A stretch of 16,191 nt of DNA from DASVWH01 sp036389715 (GCA_036389715.1 DASVWH010000026.1:1-16191), one strand, 5' to 3'. Shown: positions 1-6,599, counted from the stretch's first letter. The notes: a model not told the origin generated them from the letters alone. Translations and numbers: made by a program.

Positions 1-40
1 AATCTCGCTCCGTTTTCAAAGTCGCGGCTTATAATAGTGA

Positions 41-60
41 AGGCTCTAGTGTAGCAAAGC
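41..60 (+). repeat. Left terminal inverted repeat of the IS
   Basis: Twenty bases that match the reverse complement of 771-790 without a mismatch. They mark the transposase-binding end upstream of the transposase gene. Confidence 0.95.
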
Positions 61-88
61 ACTTGAAAGAAAGTGCTAAGATACTGAA

Positions 89-766
89 ATGGAACAACTA
101 AATCGCTATTACAGATGTTCCAAAATCAGTGAACGTAAAACGCGCCAAGTCAACCGCTACTTTGCGCATGATTTGACTGCCAGTAAAACAGCCGAACTTG
201 TGGGTCTGACGCGCCGCTCTGTGACTGTGCTCTTTCTCAAAATCCGTCAGCGCATTGCTCAAGAATGTGAACGTGCCTCGCCCTTCGCTGGTGAGGTCGA
301 AGTGGATGAATCTTACTTCGGCGCTCGACGCGTTCGTGGCAAGCGGGGACGAGGAGCTTCTGGCAAGACCATTGTCTTCGGCATCTTCAAACGCAACGGC
401 TCGGTCTCTACCGAGGTCGTGCCTGATTGCCGTAAAGGCACGCTGCAAAAGGTCATTCGCGGTCGAGTCGCGCTTGAGACCGTGATTCACTCGGACGGCT
501 GGCGCGGCTCTGACGGACTTGTCGATGTCGGCTACTCGAAGCATTTCCGGGTGCTGCATTCGGACAATAAATTTGCTAATGGGCAGAGTCATGTCAATGG
601 GATAGAAAGTTTCTGGTCAAGTGCGCAGCGAAGGCCTCAGAAGTTCAATGGCATCCCGACAGAAACATTCTACTTGCACTTGAAAGAGTGCGAATACAGG
701 TTCAACCAGCGACATAAAAACCTGTATCGAGAGTTACTCAAGTTACTTGAAAAACATCCACTCTAA
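89..766 (+). CDS. IS1595-family transposase (DDE type)
   Basis: This 225-residue protein catalyses cut-and-paste or copy movement of the surrounding element. Residues 28-55 look like a helix-turn-helix that would bind the terminal repeats. The catalytic core follows. The first acidic residue is D73 in EVDESYFG, the second is D136 in HSDGWRG, and the third region is HVNGIESFWS with N170 and E173, a hallmark of IS1595 transposases. The usual N-terminal zinc ribbon of longer members is absent, as in the short IS1016-like forms. The ATG at 89 is the first start after an in-frame stop at 77, and it has no clear Shine-Dalgarno sequence. The frame is intact from inverted repeat to inverted repeat, so the enzyme is probably active. 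I am sure of the family and less sure of the subgroup. Confidence 0.93.
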   Translation: MEQLNRYYRCSKISERKTRQVNRYFAHDLTASKTAELVGLTRRSVTVLFLKIRQRIAQECERASPFAGEVEVDESYFGARRVRGKRGRGASGKTIVFGIFKRNGSVSTEVVPDCRKGTLQKVIRGRVALETVIHSDGWRGSDGLVDVGYSKHFRVLHSDNKFANGQSHVNGIESFWSSAQRRPQKFNGIPTETFYLHLKECEYRFNQRHKNLYRELLKLLEKHPL

Positions 767-770
767 TGCG

Positions 771-790
771 GCTTTGCTACACTAGAGCCT
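771..790 (-). repeat. Right terminal inverted repeat of the IS
   Basis: Exact reverse complement of the left end at 41-60. It begins five bases after the transposase stop codon. The hsdS-like frame opens again at 786, within the last bases of this repeat. Confidence 0.95.
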
Positions 791-857
791 TTATAAAAAT
801 TGCATATCTTTACTGAATTCTGAATTAGGACTCAATAATTTAGCTTTCAAGCCGCCA

Positions 858-1520
858 GTGGGTTACATGCCGCAGTTCAGTGAGCTTGAATTATCCGGAC
901 GCATTGATGCAGAGCATTTTTTCCCGGAGTACGAATTTTTAAGGGAGAATGCTCCTTCTAGCGCGAAATTCATAATGCTCGGCAGTGAGTTAACTTATTG
1001 CCAGCGAGGGAAACAGCCAATCTATACCCGCCATGGCTTACCAGTTGTTAATTCCAAACATGTACAACCAAATCGTGTATCAGTCGAGGATTGTAAAAAA
1101 GCCATGCCGAACCCCTTCTCAGTTTCTAATATCAAGACCAGCGATCTGCTTCTTAATGGGACTGGTATTGGGACAATCGGACGGGCAGCTCCATATATGG
1201 AGAACACCGATGCCATTCCTGATAACCATGTAACTATAATTCGAACTCGAACTCTCGACCTGGTCTACCTTTCTGTTTTCCTGAATAGCCAGATTGGTCA
1301 GGCACAAGTTCGGAAACATCAACGCGGATCGTCCGGGCAAATTGAATTGTACCCACGCGACATTGCTCGGTTTGAAGTTTGGGAAGCCACTGAGTCTGTT
1401 CAGAAGGAAATTCGACAGCTGATAGTTAATGTACGTGAAGCCCGCACCCGTTCACGACTTCTTCTTGAAGAAGCCAAAGCTCGTGTAGAAGAACTAATTG
1501 ACCAAGCAGTGAAATCCTGA
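858..1520 (+). CDS. hsdS: 5'-truncated type I restriction specificity subunit (HsdS) fragment
   Basis: HsdS subunits choose the DNA target of type I restriction-modification complexes through two target-recognition domains separated by helices. Only one recognition domain is left here. From the GTG at 858, a typical second-half start is visible (FSELELSGRIDAEHF, residues 7-21). The Methylase_S-like core follows, with LLLNGTGIGTIGR at 97-109, and then a C-terminal conserved helix (about 180-217). The frame stays open upstream to 786, and those extra codons (including LLNSELGL) also look like HsdS inter-domain sequence. The gene was therefore longer and has been cut by the IS, and the GTG may be only a fortuitous start. 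No hsdM or hsdR is visible. It is either a pseudogene remnant or a half-subunit that could still dimerise. Confidence 0.75.
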   Translation: MGYMPQFSELELSGRIDAEHFFPEYEFLRENAPSSAKFIMLGSELTYCQRGKQPIYTRHGLPVVNSKHVQPNRVSVEDCKKAMPNPFSVSNIKTSDLLLNGTGIGTIGRAAPYMENTDAIPDNHVTIIRTRTLDLVYLSVFLNSQIGQAQVRKHQRGSSGQIELYPRDIARFEVWEATESVQKEIRQLIVNVREARTRSRLLLEEAKARVEELIDQAVKS

Positions 1521-1783
1521 TTCTCTTAAAGCATACCTCTTTATATCGTATGCCAAATATATTGCCTCGCTAGAACTTCGTTCCAGCCCTACCAAATACA
1601 TAACATCACTTCTTGTGACGTTATATATAAGGCGTTCATATTTATGAAATGCAGGACAGAACATTATTGTCCCCGACAGCTAATGGGCAGTCCTTGCCAT
1701 GTTTGGGAAGGACTTTATTGTTTTAGGAAGGACTCGATTATTTGGGGAACGACTTAATTGTTCGCGAACAAAAGCCTTTCTTT
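1521..1783. other. AT-rich non-coding stretch with hairpins and repeats
   Basis: There is no convincing gene between the hsdS fragment and mlaD. The stretch holds several short inverted repeats: GCATAC at 1531-1536 with GTATGC at 1548-1553; 1601-1609 with 1615-1623; 1654-1658 with 1668-1672; and 1689-1698 with 1705-1714. A 20-bp tandem repeat and a 14-bp perfect palindrome at 1758-1771 lie at its right end. It coincides with the change from AT-rich accessory DNA to GC-rich chromosomal DNA. Confidence 0.7.
1701..1760 (+). repeat. Three imperfect 20-bp tandem repeats
   Basis: Three adjacent 20-base units start at 1701, 1721 and 1741. They share a core close to GGGAAGGACTTNATTG. By eye, units 1 and 2 agree at 15 of 20 positions and units 1 and 3 at 16 of 20. 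The array runs into the palindrome TTGTTCGCGAACAA at 1758-1771. There are no spacers, so it is not CRISPR. Its function is unknown. Confidence 0.8.
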
Positions 1784-2929
1784 TCAGAATAGCTCGAATT
1801 TGATGGTCAGGTACTTTTTGGGATTTTGGCGGAAGTCGTAGATGAGCTTGACGGCCTCCGAAGAGAGTTGGTTGACGTTGTTGTAGAGCTGGTCGTCGGT
1901 GAGGAGCTTGCCGACGGTTCCTTCGCCGCGTTGAGCCCCGGCGACGACGTTGTCCAGGCGCTCTGTGGTGGTGCTGACGCGGGCGATGGCCGCGCGCGCG
2001 TCGTTGTAGATGGTCTCGTCGTTGAGCAGCTTGCCGACAGTGCCGCGGCCCTGACGGATGTCGGCGATGATGCCGTTGATGTCGCTGACGGAATTGTTGA
2101 CGCGGTCGGCGATGACGTTGACCTTGTTGTAGAGCGCGTCGTCGGTTAAGAATTTCCCGGCCGTCCCGCGGCCCGTGCGGAGTCCTTCGGCGATATCGTT
2201 GAAGCGCACGGCCAGGTCGTTGACGTTGTTGTAGATGGCCGGGTCGTTGATGAACTTTCCGGCCGTGCCCTGGCCCGCCCTGATCTGGCGGATGATGGCC
2301 TGCGTGTCTATGATGGCCGCGTTCAATTCATTATAGAGAGCCTCGTCGTTGAGGACGCGGCCGAGGGAGCCCTGCCCCTCGTTGATCTTGCGCGTGATGT
2401 CGTTGAGGTTCTTGGTGATGCCGGTCATCTGGTCGGCCACGTCCGGGCCGACGAGGTTCGAGAGCGTGCTTTGATTCAGAGCCGAGGGCGGCAGGAGGTC
2501 GTTCTCTTTGACGGCCTGCCCGGCGGCCGTGCCGGGCGTGATGTTGATGATCTTTTCATTGCCGAGGAGGCTGGGCGAGCCCATCGAGACGGTCGAGTCC
2601 TTGCGAATCCGCTCGGTGGCGGGCCTGCCGTCTATTTTGTTGTCAATCGCGAGCTTTACCTCGACGCGCGGGTCGGAAGGGTTGGGCGAGGGCGGGAGGA
2701 GCCTGATCTCGTCCACCTTGCCGACGCGCACGCCCGCCAGCCTGACCTCCGAGCCTGGCCGCAAGCCCTCCGCGCTGTCGAACTGTGCGCGGACGTGCAG
2801 CTTGCTCGAAAAGGGATTGATGTCGCCCGAGGCGTTCAGGATGAGAAAGATCAGGATGGCGATGGAGATGACGACGAGCAGTCCGACGCGCAGCTCGCTC
2901 AAGCCGATGGTCTTTTTAGCTGGAGGCAT
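1784..2929 (-). CDS. mlaD: MlaD-family MCE domain lipid-transport protein
   Basis: This is the substrate-binding, membrane-anchored component of an Mla-type phospholipid ABC transporter (381 residues). One transmembrane helix lies at about 15-32. The MCE/MlaD domain follows at about 42-135, with RAQFDSAEGLRPGSEVRLAGVRVGKV-type sequence (split over 47-72). The rest is a long helical tail. The tail carries five copies of a GxGTxGKxLxDxxLYN motif starting at residues 185, 219, 253, 294 and 335, and ends in a family-typical RQNPKKYLTIKF segment. It is much longer than enterobacterial MlaD (about 180 residues), as in many MCE proteins of other phyla. It is last in the mlaE-mlaF-mlaD order, 90 bp after mlaF. 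The ATG has no good ribosome-binding site, so the start is moderately certain. Confidence 0.93.
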   Translation of the reverse strand: MPPAKKTIGLSELRVGLLVVISIAILIFLILNASGDINPFSSKLHVRAQFDSAEGLRPGSEVRLAGVRVGKVDEIRLLPPSPNPSDPRVEVKLAIDNKIDGRPATERIRKDSTVSMGSPSLLGNEKIINITPGTAAGQAVKENDLLPPSALNQSTLSNLVGPDVADQMTGITKNLNDITRKINEGQGSLGRVLNDEALYNELNAAIIDTQAIIRQIRAGQGTAGKFINDPAIYNNVNDLAVRFNDIAEGLRTGRGTAGKFLTDDALYNKVNVIADRVNNSVSDINGIIADIRQGRGTVGKLLNDETIYNDARAAIARVSTTTERLDNVVAGAQRGEGTVGKLLTDDQLYNNVNQLSSEAVKLIYDFRQNPKKYLTIKFELF

Positions 2930-3019
2930 GATTGTTAGAAGGCAAAAGTTAAAGGGTGACAGGCGAAGGCCCGACGACGGCGCTTCCGGCCCGGCCTTTC
3001 TACTCCGGCCTTTCCTTTC

Positions 3020-3937
3020 CTAGTGTCCTCGGAGAAACTTTCGGATATAAGGGTCTTCCGCTTTTTTCAGGCGCTCGTCGGTCCCGCTGAAGATCGGCAC
3101 GCCCTCGCGCAGCATCAGCACCTTGGTATTAATCAGGCAGAGCCGCTCGCCCTCTTTCTCGAAGACGACCTCGCCCGCATCATCAACGACGGCATATTCG
3201 GAGCAGAGATAGTCCAGGTTGTTCATCTCGTGCGTGACGAAGATGGAGGAAACGTCCTCCAGGTCGCGCAGCTTCATCGCCAGCTCGCAGATGGTGCGCG
3301 CCGTCGGCGGGTCGAGCCCGGCCGTCGGCTCGTCGAACATGACGATTTTGGGGTCGCCGACGAGCGCGCGCGCTATCCCGACCCTGCGCCGCATGCCGCC
3401 CGACAGCTCGTTCGGCATCTTGTCAATCGCATCTTCGAGATTGACGAAGCGCAGCATCCGGCGCACTTCCGGCTCAACCTCGTCTTCGGGCACGCCCTGC
3501 TCGTGAAGACGAAAGGCGACGTTGTCGTAAACCGAGAGCGAATCGAAGAGCGCGCCTTCCTGAAAGACCATCCCGATCTTCTTGCGGACGACCATCATCT
3601 GCGGCTCCGTGTAATGAGTGATGTCTTCGCCGTCAACGAGCACCTGGCCGGAGTCCGGCTTGAGCAGCCCGAGCACCAGCTTGATGGTCGTTGACTTGCC
3701 GCAGCCGGAGCCGCCGAGGATGATCTTGGTCTCGCCCTTCATCACCTTGAAGCTCAAGCCGTTCAATACTTTGCGTTCGTCAAAGGCGAGGTGAACGTCG
3801 CGAAACTCGATGGCCGGAATGGCGCGCTCCTGGTCGTCCACCTCAGCGAAAGTGGACTCGGCCGCGTTGTCGCTGACGCCTCCCTCCGTGAACGGCGGCT
3901 GCACGGGCTGCTGGATTTCTACATCTGTTGATGCCAT
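3020..3937 (-). CDS. mlaF: Mla-type ABC transporter ATP-binding protein
   Basis: This ATPase (305 residues) should drive lipid movement through the MlaE permease. All nucleotide-binding motifs are present: Walker A GGSGCGKST at 75-83, Q-loop glutamine at 126 in VFQEGALFDSL, signature LSGGM at 178-182, Walker B IVMFDEP at 198-204, and the switch histidine at 236 in FVTHEM. The sequence around the Q-loop and the GGMRRRVGIARAL signature is characteristic of the MlaF/Ttg2A group. About 40 acidic, low-complexity residues precede the ATPase core and are not part of the usual family, so a later start cannot be excluded. It lies 15 bp after mlaE and upstream of mlaD, and is almost certainly cotranscribed with both. 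Confidence 0.94.
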   Translation of the reverse strand: MASTDVEIQQPVQPPFTEGGVSDNAAESTFAEVDDQERAIPAIEFRDVHLAFDERKVLNGLSFKVMKGETKIILGGSGCGKSTTIKLVLGLLKPDSGQVLVDGEDITHYTEPQMMVVRKKIGMVFQEGALFDSLSVYDNVAFRLHEQGVPEDEVEPEVRRMLRFVNLEDAIDKMPNELSGGMRRRVGIARALVGDPKIVMFDEPTAGLDPPTARTICELAMKLRDLEDVSSIFVTHEMNNLDYLCSEYAVVDDAGEVVFEKEGERLCLINTKVLMLREGVPIFSGTDERLKKAEDPYIRKFLRGH

Positions 3938-3952
3938 AAAACTACTGCCCCT

Positions 3953-4720
3953 TTACTGCGGCATGTCGAGTATGTACTGGAGCGCCCGCGCGAGAAAAAA
4001 GTCTGCGATGATGACGACAATGGAGGCCGTGACCACGGACCTCGTCGTCGAGCGCCCGACGCCGACCGTCCCTCCCTCTGTTGACAACCCCTTGTGACAC
4101 GCAATCGTCGCAATGATGAAGCCGAACACAATCGGCTTGATGACGCCGCCGAGAATGTCGTCGGCCGTGATGCCCTCGCGGACCGAGTTGAAGAAGGTAT
4201 CGGACGACATGCCGTAGAGCCCGGAGGCAATCGTCCAGCCGCCGACGATGCCGACCACGTCCGCAATCACCGTCAGCAAAGGCAGCGTGATGAGCAGGGC
4301 GATCATCCGCGGCGCAACCAGCTTGCGCACAGGGTCCGTGCCGAGCGCGCGCATGGCGTCTATCTGCTGCGAGACGGTCATCGAGCCCAGTTCGGCCGAG
4401 ATGGCAGAGCCGACGCGCCCCGTCACCATCAGGGCCGTCAGCACCGGCCCCAGCTCACGCACCAGCGAGAGCGCAACCAGATAGCCGGTCGTGCCCTGCG
4501 CTCCATAATACTTCAGCGTGGGGAAAGTTTGCAGCGTCAGGACGCCGCCCGTGAAATAACCCGTCAGGATGATGATAGTCAAAGAGCCGACGCCGATTGC
4601 ATCCATCTGCGCGACGGTTTCGGGGATATAACGCGGGCGCTTGAAGAGCCCGCGAGCGGCGCGCGCCGCCAGCAACGTCGTCTCCTGCAATTCCAGCAGA
4701 GCGCGCGTAGCAATATTCAT
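3953..4720 (-). CDS. mlaE: MlaE-family lipid ABC transporter permease
   Basis: This inner-membrane permease (255 residues) forms the channel of the Mla lipid transporter with MlaF and MlaD. Hydrophobic helices lie roughly at 43-65, 85-100, 140-170, 195-212 and 225-248. The family signature is clear at about 89-138: ELGPVLTALMVTGRVGSAI followed by AELGSMTVSQQIDAM, then GTDPVRKLVAPR. It is the first gene of the operon. No mlaB or mlaC homologue is nearby, which is common outside Proteobacteria. The ATG has no Shine-Dalgarno sequence. A -10-like TATGAT ends six bases before the ATG, so the transcript may be leaderless. Confidence 0.94.
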   Translation of the reverse strand: MNIATRALLELQETTLLAARAARGLFKRPRYIPETVAQMDAIGVGSLTIIILTGYFTGGVLTLQTFPTLKYYGAQGTTGYLVALSLVRELGPVLTALMVTGRVGSAISAELGSMTVSQQIDAMRALGTDPVRKLVAPRMIALLITLPLLTVIADVVGIVGGWTIASGLYGMSSDTFFNSVREGITADDILGGVIKPIVFGFIIATIACHKGLSTEGGTVGVGRSTTRSVVTASIVVIIADFFLARALQYILDMPQ

Positions 4721-4726
4721 TCGAGA

Positions 4727-4732
4727 ATCATA
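4727..4732 (-). promoter_or_regulatory. Candidate -10 element for mlaE
   Basis: On the minus strand this reads TATGAT, five of six matches to the sigma-70 -10 consensus. It is six bases from the mlaE ATG at 4720, which would place the transcription start at or next to the start codon. I see no good -35, so the call is weak. Confidence 0.35.
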
Positions 4733-4927
4733 GACGAAAACGCGGTCTGCCCGACTCCGCGCGTTTATGTTTGCAGCCTGACCTCTGGCCCTCCTTTAAT
4801 CAACGGGAGAACTCGAAGCCGGAAATGGACGCGGCCGGGCCAAGCTGTTTCTTCAGACAAACTTGGAAGCTGACCGCGAGCCTGGACGAGCGACTTATGA
4901 TGCGCAAAATAGGCTGGATGCGTCAAG

Positions 4928-4993
4928 TTAGAAATGCAGGAGAGCACTCGACGTGAGAAATTATAAATGCAGGCCGAGACCCGGCGCGAGAAA
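4928..4993 (+). repeat. Two-copy 33-bp tandem duplication
   Basis: Positions 4928-4960 and 4961-4993 align base for base with 24 of 33 identities. Both copies contain TTANAAATGCAGG near the start and GAGAAA at the end. The array lies about 210-275 bp upstream of the mlaE start. No function is apparent. Confidence 0.75.
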
Positions 4994-5044
4994 AAGCCGG
5001 ACGCCGCAATGCCGCCTCGACCGGCCCTCGACAGGGCGAAGAAA

Positions 5045-5085
5045 GAGGTCCGGCCGGTCAACCTGGGGCTGACCGGCCGGACCTC
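5045..5085 (-). terminator. Intrinsic terminator of the sigma/anti-sigma/Spy operon
   Basis: A perfect 16-bp GC-rich stem pairs 5045-5060 with 5070-5085 around a 9-base loop. Read on the minus strand, the stem is followed by TTTCTTC. It begins 25 bases after the stop codon of the Spy-like gene, as expected for a Rho-independent terminator of that transcript. On the plus strand the following bases (CTTCTCC) make a poorer tail. Confidence 0.85.
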
Positions 5086-5110
5086 CTTCTCCGAGACCTG
5101 CGATGAAAGA

Positions 5111-5701
5111 TTAGGGGCGACGGGGACGCGAGCCGCGCCGTTCGCGTTGGCCGGGCGCGGCCGGGCGGTTAAGCCCCCTGTCGAGACTGAAGTTAGGATT
5201 ACGCGGCCCGTTTGCGCCGTTCTCCAGGCGGCGTCCCATGTGTTCGGCGCGTGCGCGGGCGCGTATCTGCTGAAGCGTGGCGAGCTGTTCGGGCGTCAGC
5301 ACCCGGCGGATGCTCAACTCCGTCAAGGCGCGCATCCGCGTCGCCGCAGCCTGCGCCTCGCTCAACTCGCGCGCCCGCTGCTCGACCGCAGCCTGGTCTG
5401 CATTCTCCGAATAGATGGCCTCGTCGAGCGCGCTTTGAGCCCGGCGCAAACGTTGATTGAGGGCCTGTCGCTCCTCTTTATTCTGCTCTCTGATTGACTG
5501 AATCCTGGCGATTTGCTCTGGCGTCAGCCCGAGCAGCCCGCCTAAGTCCGCGCCCGGCCTCCCGGCCTCCTGCGGGGCCTCGCCGCCCTCGCCGCCGCCC
5601 CCTGCGTTCTGCGCCTGCGCCCTTGAGGCGCAAAGGGCAAGCACCAGTGAGAGCCCAATCAACATTCCCGCCCTGGCGCGCATGGCCGTCAGTTCCTTCA
5701 T
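5111..5701 (-). CDS. Spy/CpxP-like periplasmic LTXXQ protein
   Basis: A secreted, mostly helical protein of 196 residues. Residues 1-30 form a signal peptide ending in a good cleavage site (AQA before QN). After a Gly/Glu-rich linker, two LTPEQ motifs (59-63 and 135-139) frame a charged helical region. This is the LTXXQ pattern of CpxP, Spy and related periplasmic chaperones or metal-stress sensors. The C-terminus (about 155-196) is Arg/Asn/Gly/Pro-rich and probably disordered. The ATG at 5701 has a good GGAGG nine bases upstream. It follows the anti-sigma gene by 113 bp, in a gap with a hairpin and operator-like repeats. It is probably part of, or a target of, the envelope-stress circuit. 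The exact ligand is unknown. Confidence 0.8.
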   Translation of the reverse strand: MKELTAMRARAGMLIGLSLVLALCASRAQAQNAGGGGEGGEAPQEAGRPGADLGGLLGLTPEQIARIQSIREQNKEERQALNQRLRRAQSALDEAIYSENADQAAVEQRARELSEAQAAATRMRALTELSIRRVLTPEQLATLQQIRARARAEHMGRRLENGANGPRNPNFSLDRGLNRPAAPGQRERRGSRPRRP

Positions 5702-5716
5702 CGTCGTCTTCCTCCG

Positions 5717-5748
5717 CTTTCAACCTTGTAAGTTATTAACTTTCAACC
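5717..5748 (-). promoter_or_regulatory. Operator-like array upstream of the Spy-like gene
   Basis: On the plus strand the 9-mer CTTTCAACC occurs at 5717-5725 and again at 5740-5748, 23 bp apart. Between them, at 5730-5742, is the perfect palindrome AAGTTATTAACTT. This sits just upstream of the ribosome-binding site of the Spy-like gene. It may be a regulator site; no known box is recognised. Confidence 0.45.
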
Positions 5749-5755
5749 GTTTACC

Positions 5756-5782
5756 CTGCGCCGCCGGGACCTCCGGGCGCAG
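5756..5782 (-). other. Hairpin between the anti-sigma and Spy-like genes
   Basis: CTGCGCC at 5756-5762 pairs perfectly with GGCGCAG at 5776-5782. No T-run follows on either strand, so it is not a standard terminator. It may stabilise or separate the two parts of the operon transcript. Confidence 0.5.
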
Positions 5783-5814
5783 CGCTTATCAATGCCGCCG
5801 TCGCTTTCGACAAA

Positions 5815-6567
5815 CTAATTGGAGTCTTCGACGAGATCATACAGTCGCGGCAGCTTCTGTTCCTCGTTCGAGGCCGTGAAGGGCAGCTCTGCCGCAGGGT
5901 CTGCGGAGGCCAGTTGCGTGGCGCGCGGCGGCGACGAGCGCGCATTCAAGCGCGGCGTTCGGCCCGTCGCGGCGACAAGTGCTGTCCGCATCTCGCTTGG
6001 CCTGTTTGCGGGTCGCTGCCGGTTGCTCCCGGCCGATGCATTGCGAGTGCCGGGCAGTTGAGTTGATTGTTTGATCGGTGCGGCCGCGCGCTCCTGCCTG
6101 CGCGCCTCTTCGACCCCGGCCTCCAACTCCGCCTGCGAAATGCCCGTCTGCACCACCTTCTCGACGACGACCGTCGCGGGCTCTGCCTTGAAGTGTGCGA
6201 TGGCGATGACAGCCAGGACGCAGAAGAGCAGCGCGGCCGAGACGGTCGCGGCGCGCATCCACGCGGGCGAGAGCGTGAAGAATTGACGCAGTGCCGCGAG
6301 TGCCGAACGCTTCTCCGGCGCACTCGACGCGGGCGAAGTCTCGAATTGAAGTGCGGGAGAGACGAGCGCGCCGAGCGATTGTCGGCGCCACTGGCCGACC
6401 AGCTCACGCACCCCCGCGAAGGCCGAAAGCTCTGCACGGCAGGCGGCGCAATCCCGCAGGTGATTCTCAAATTCCACGGCCGCGCCCGCGTCCTCCGCCT
6501 CTCCGTAAAGGTAGGCCACCAGGTCTTCGGCGCGCTCGCAGCTAATCGTCTCGTGTGTCTCTCGCAT
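5815..6567 (-). CDS. Transmembrane zinc-finger anti-sigma factor
   Basis: This is the likely membrane inhibitor of the sigma factor encoded just upstream (250 residues). The cytoplasmic N-terminus has the ZAS anti-sigma pattern, HLRDCAACR, with H36, C40 and C43 as HxxxCxxC and C10 further upstream as a possible fourth ligand. A single transmembrane helix lies at about 105-125. The remaining 125 residues would face the periplasm; they include a charged helix (about 145-160) and a long Arg/Ser/Pro-rich stretch without a known fold. The sigma factor gene ends 32 bp before this gene starts, the usual arrangement for an ECF sigma/anti-sigma pair. Release would presumably be by regulated proteolysis or conformational change; the signal is unknown. 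Confidence 0.88.
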   Translation of the reverse strand: MRETHETISCERAEDLVAYLYGEAEDAGAAVEFENHLRDCAACRAELSAFAGVRELVGQWRRQSLGALVSPALQFETSPASSAPEKRSALAALRQFFTLSPAWMRAATVSAALLFCVLAVIAIAHFKAEPATVVVEKVVQTGISQAELEAGVEEARRQERAAAPIKQSTQLPGTRNASAGSNRQRPANRPSEMRTALVAATGRTPRLNARSSPPRATQLASADPAAELPFTASNEEQKLPRLYDLVEDSN

Positions 6568-6599
6568 CGTTTTATCCAGCGTTTCTCTCCCGCTTAACT

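Larger units (their letters stand above)
40..791 (+). mobile_element. Complete IS1595-family insertion sequence
   Basis: The element is bounded by perfect inverted repeats. AGGCTCTAGTGTAGCAAAGC at 41-60 reappears as its exact reverse complement at 771-790, and one further base pair (40/791) also matches. One transposase gene fills the interior, so the element is about 750 bp and structurally intact. I see no 8-bp target duplication: the bases just outside (33-40 and 791-798) do not match. A 7-bp hairpin stem (58-64 with 71-77) lies between the left repeat and the transposase start. The right flank continues an hsdS-like reading frame, so the element sits inside that gene. The size resembles the IS1016-like subgroup, but that assignment is a guess. 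Confidence 0.93.
4721..5110. other. Intergenic region between mlaE and the Spy-like gene
   Basis: About 390 bp with no convincing gene. It holds the putative mlaE promoter (4727-4732), a 33-bp tandem duplication (4928-4993) and the terminator of the Spy-like gene (5045-5085). Short open frames on both strands have no recognisable features; the minus-strand one merely encodes a repeated peptide from the duplication. Confidence 0.7.

Noticed and set aside
774..797. Hybrid promoter at the IS right end driving the hsdS fragment
   Set aside because: TTGCTA (774-779) and TATAAA (792-797) are separated by only 12 bp, too short for sigma-70.
1701..1760. Possible CRISPR array
   Set aside because: The three units are contiguous without spacers, only 20 bp, imperfect, and no cas gene is nearby.
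1758..1771. LexA-type SOS box
   Set aside because: The palindrome is GTTCGCGAAC, the reverse order of the GAAC-N4-GTTC box. It lies downstream of both neighbouring genes and not in a promoter.
1826..2938. Plus-strand open frames opposite mlaD
   Set aside because: Their composition mirrors mlaD codons (Val/Asp/Gly-rich runs). mlaD has clear MCE and repeat motifs on the minus strand.
4765..5061. 98-residue minus-strand open frame upstream of mlaE
   Set aside because: Its repeated FSRRV-type peptide comes from the 33-bp duplication, it overlaps the terminator, and it lacks a ribosome-binding site or known domain.
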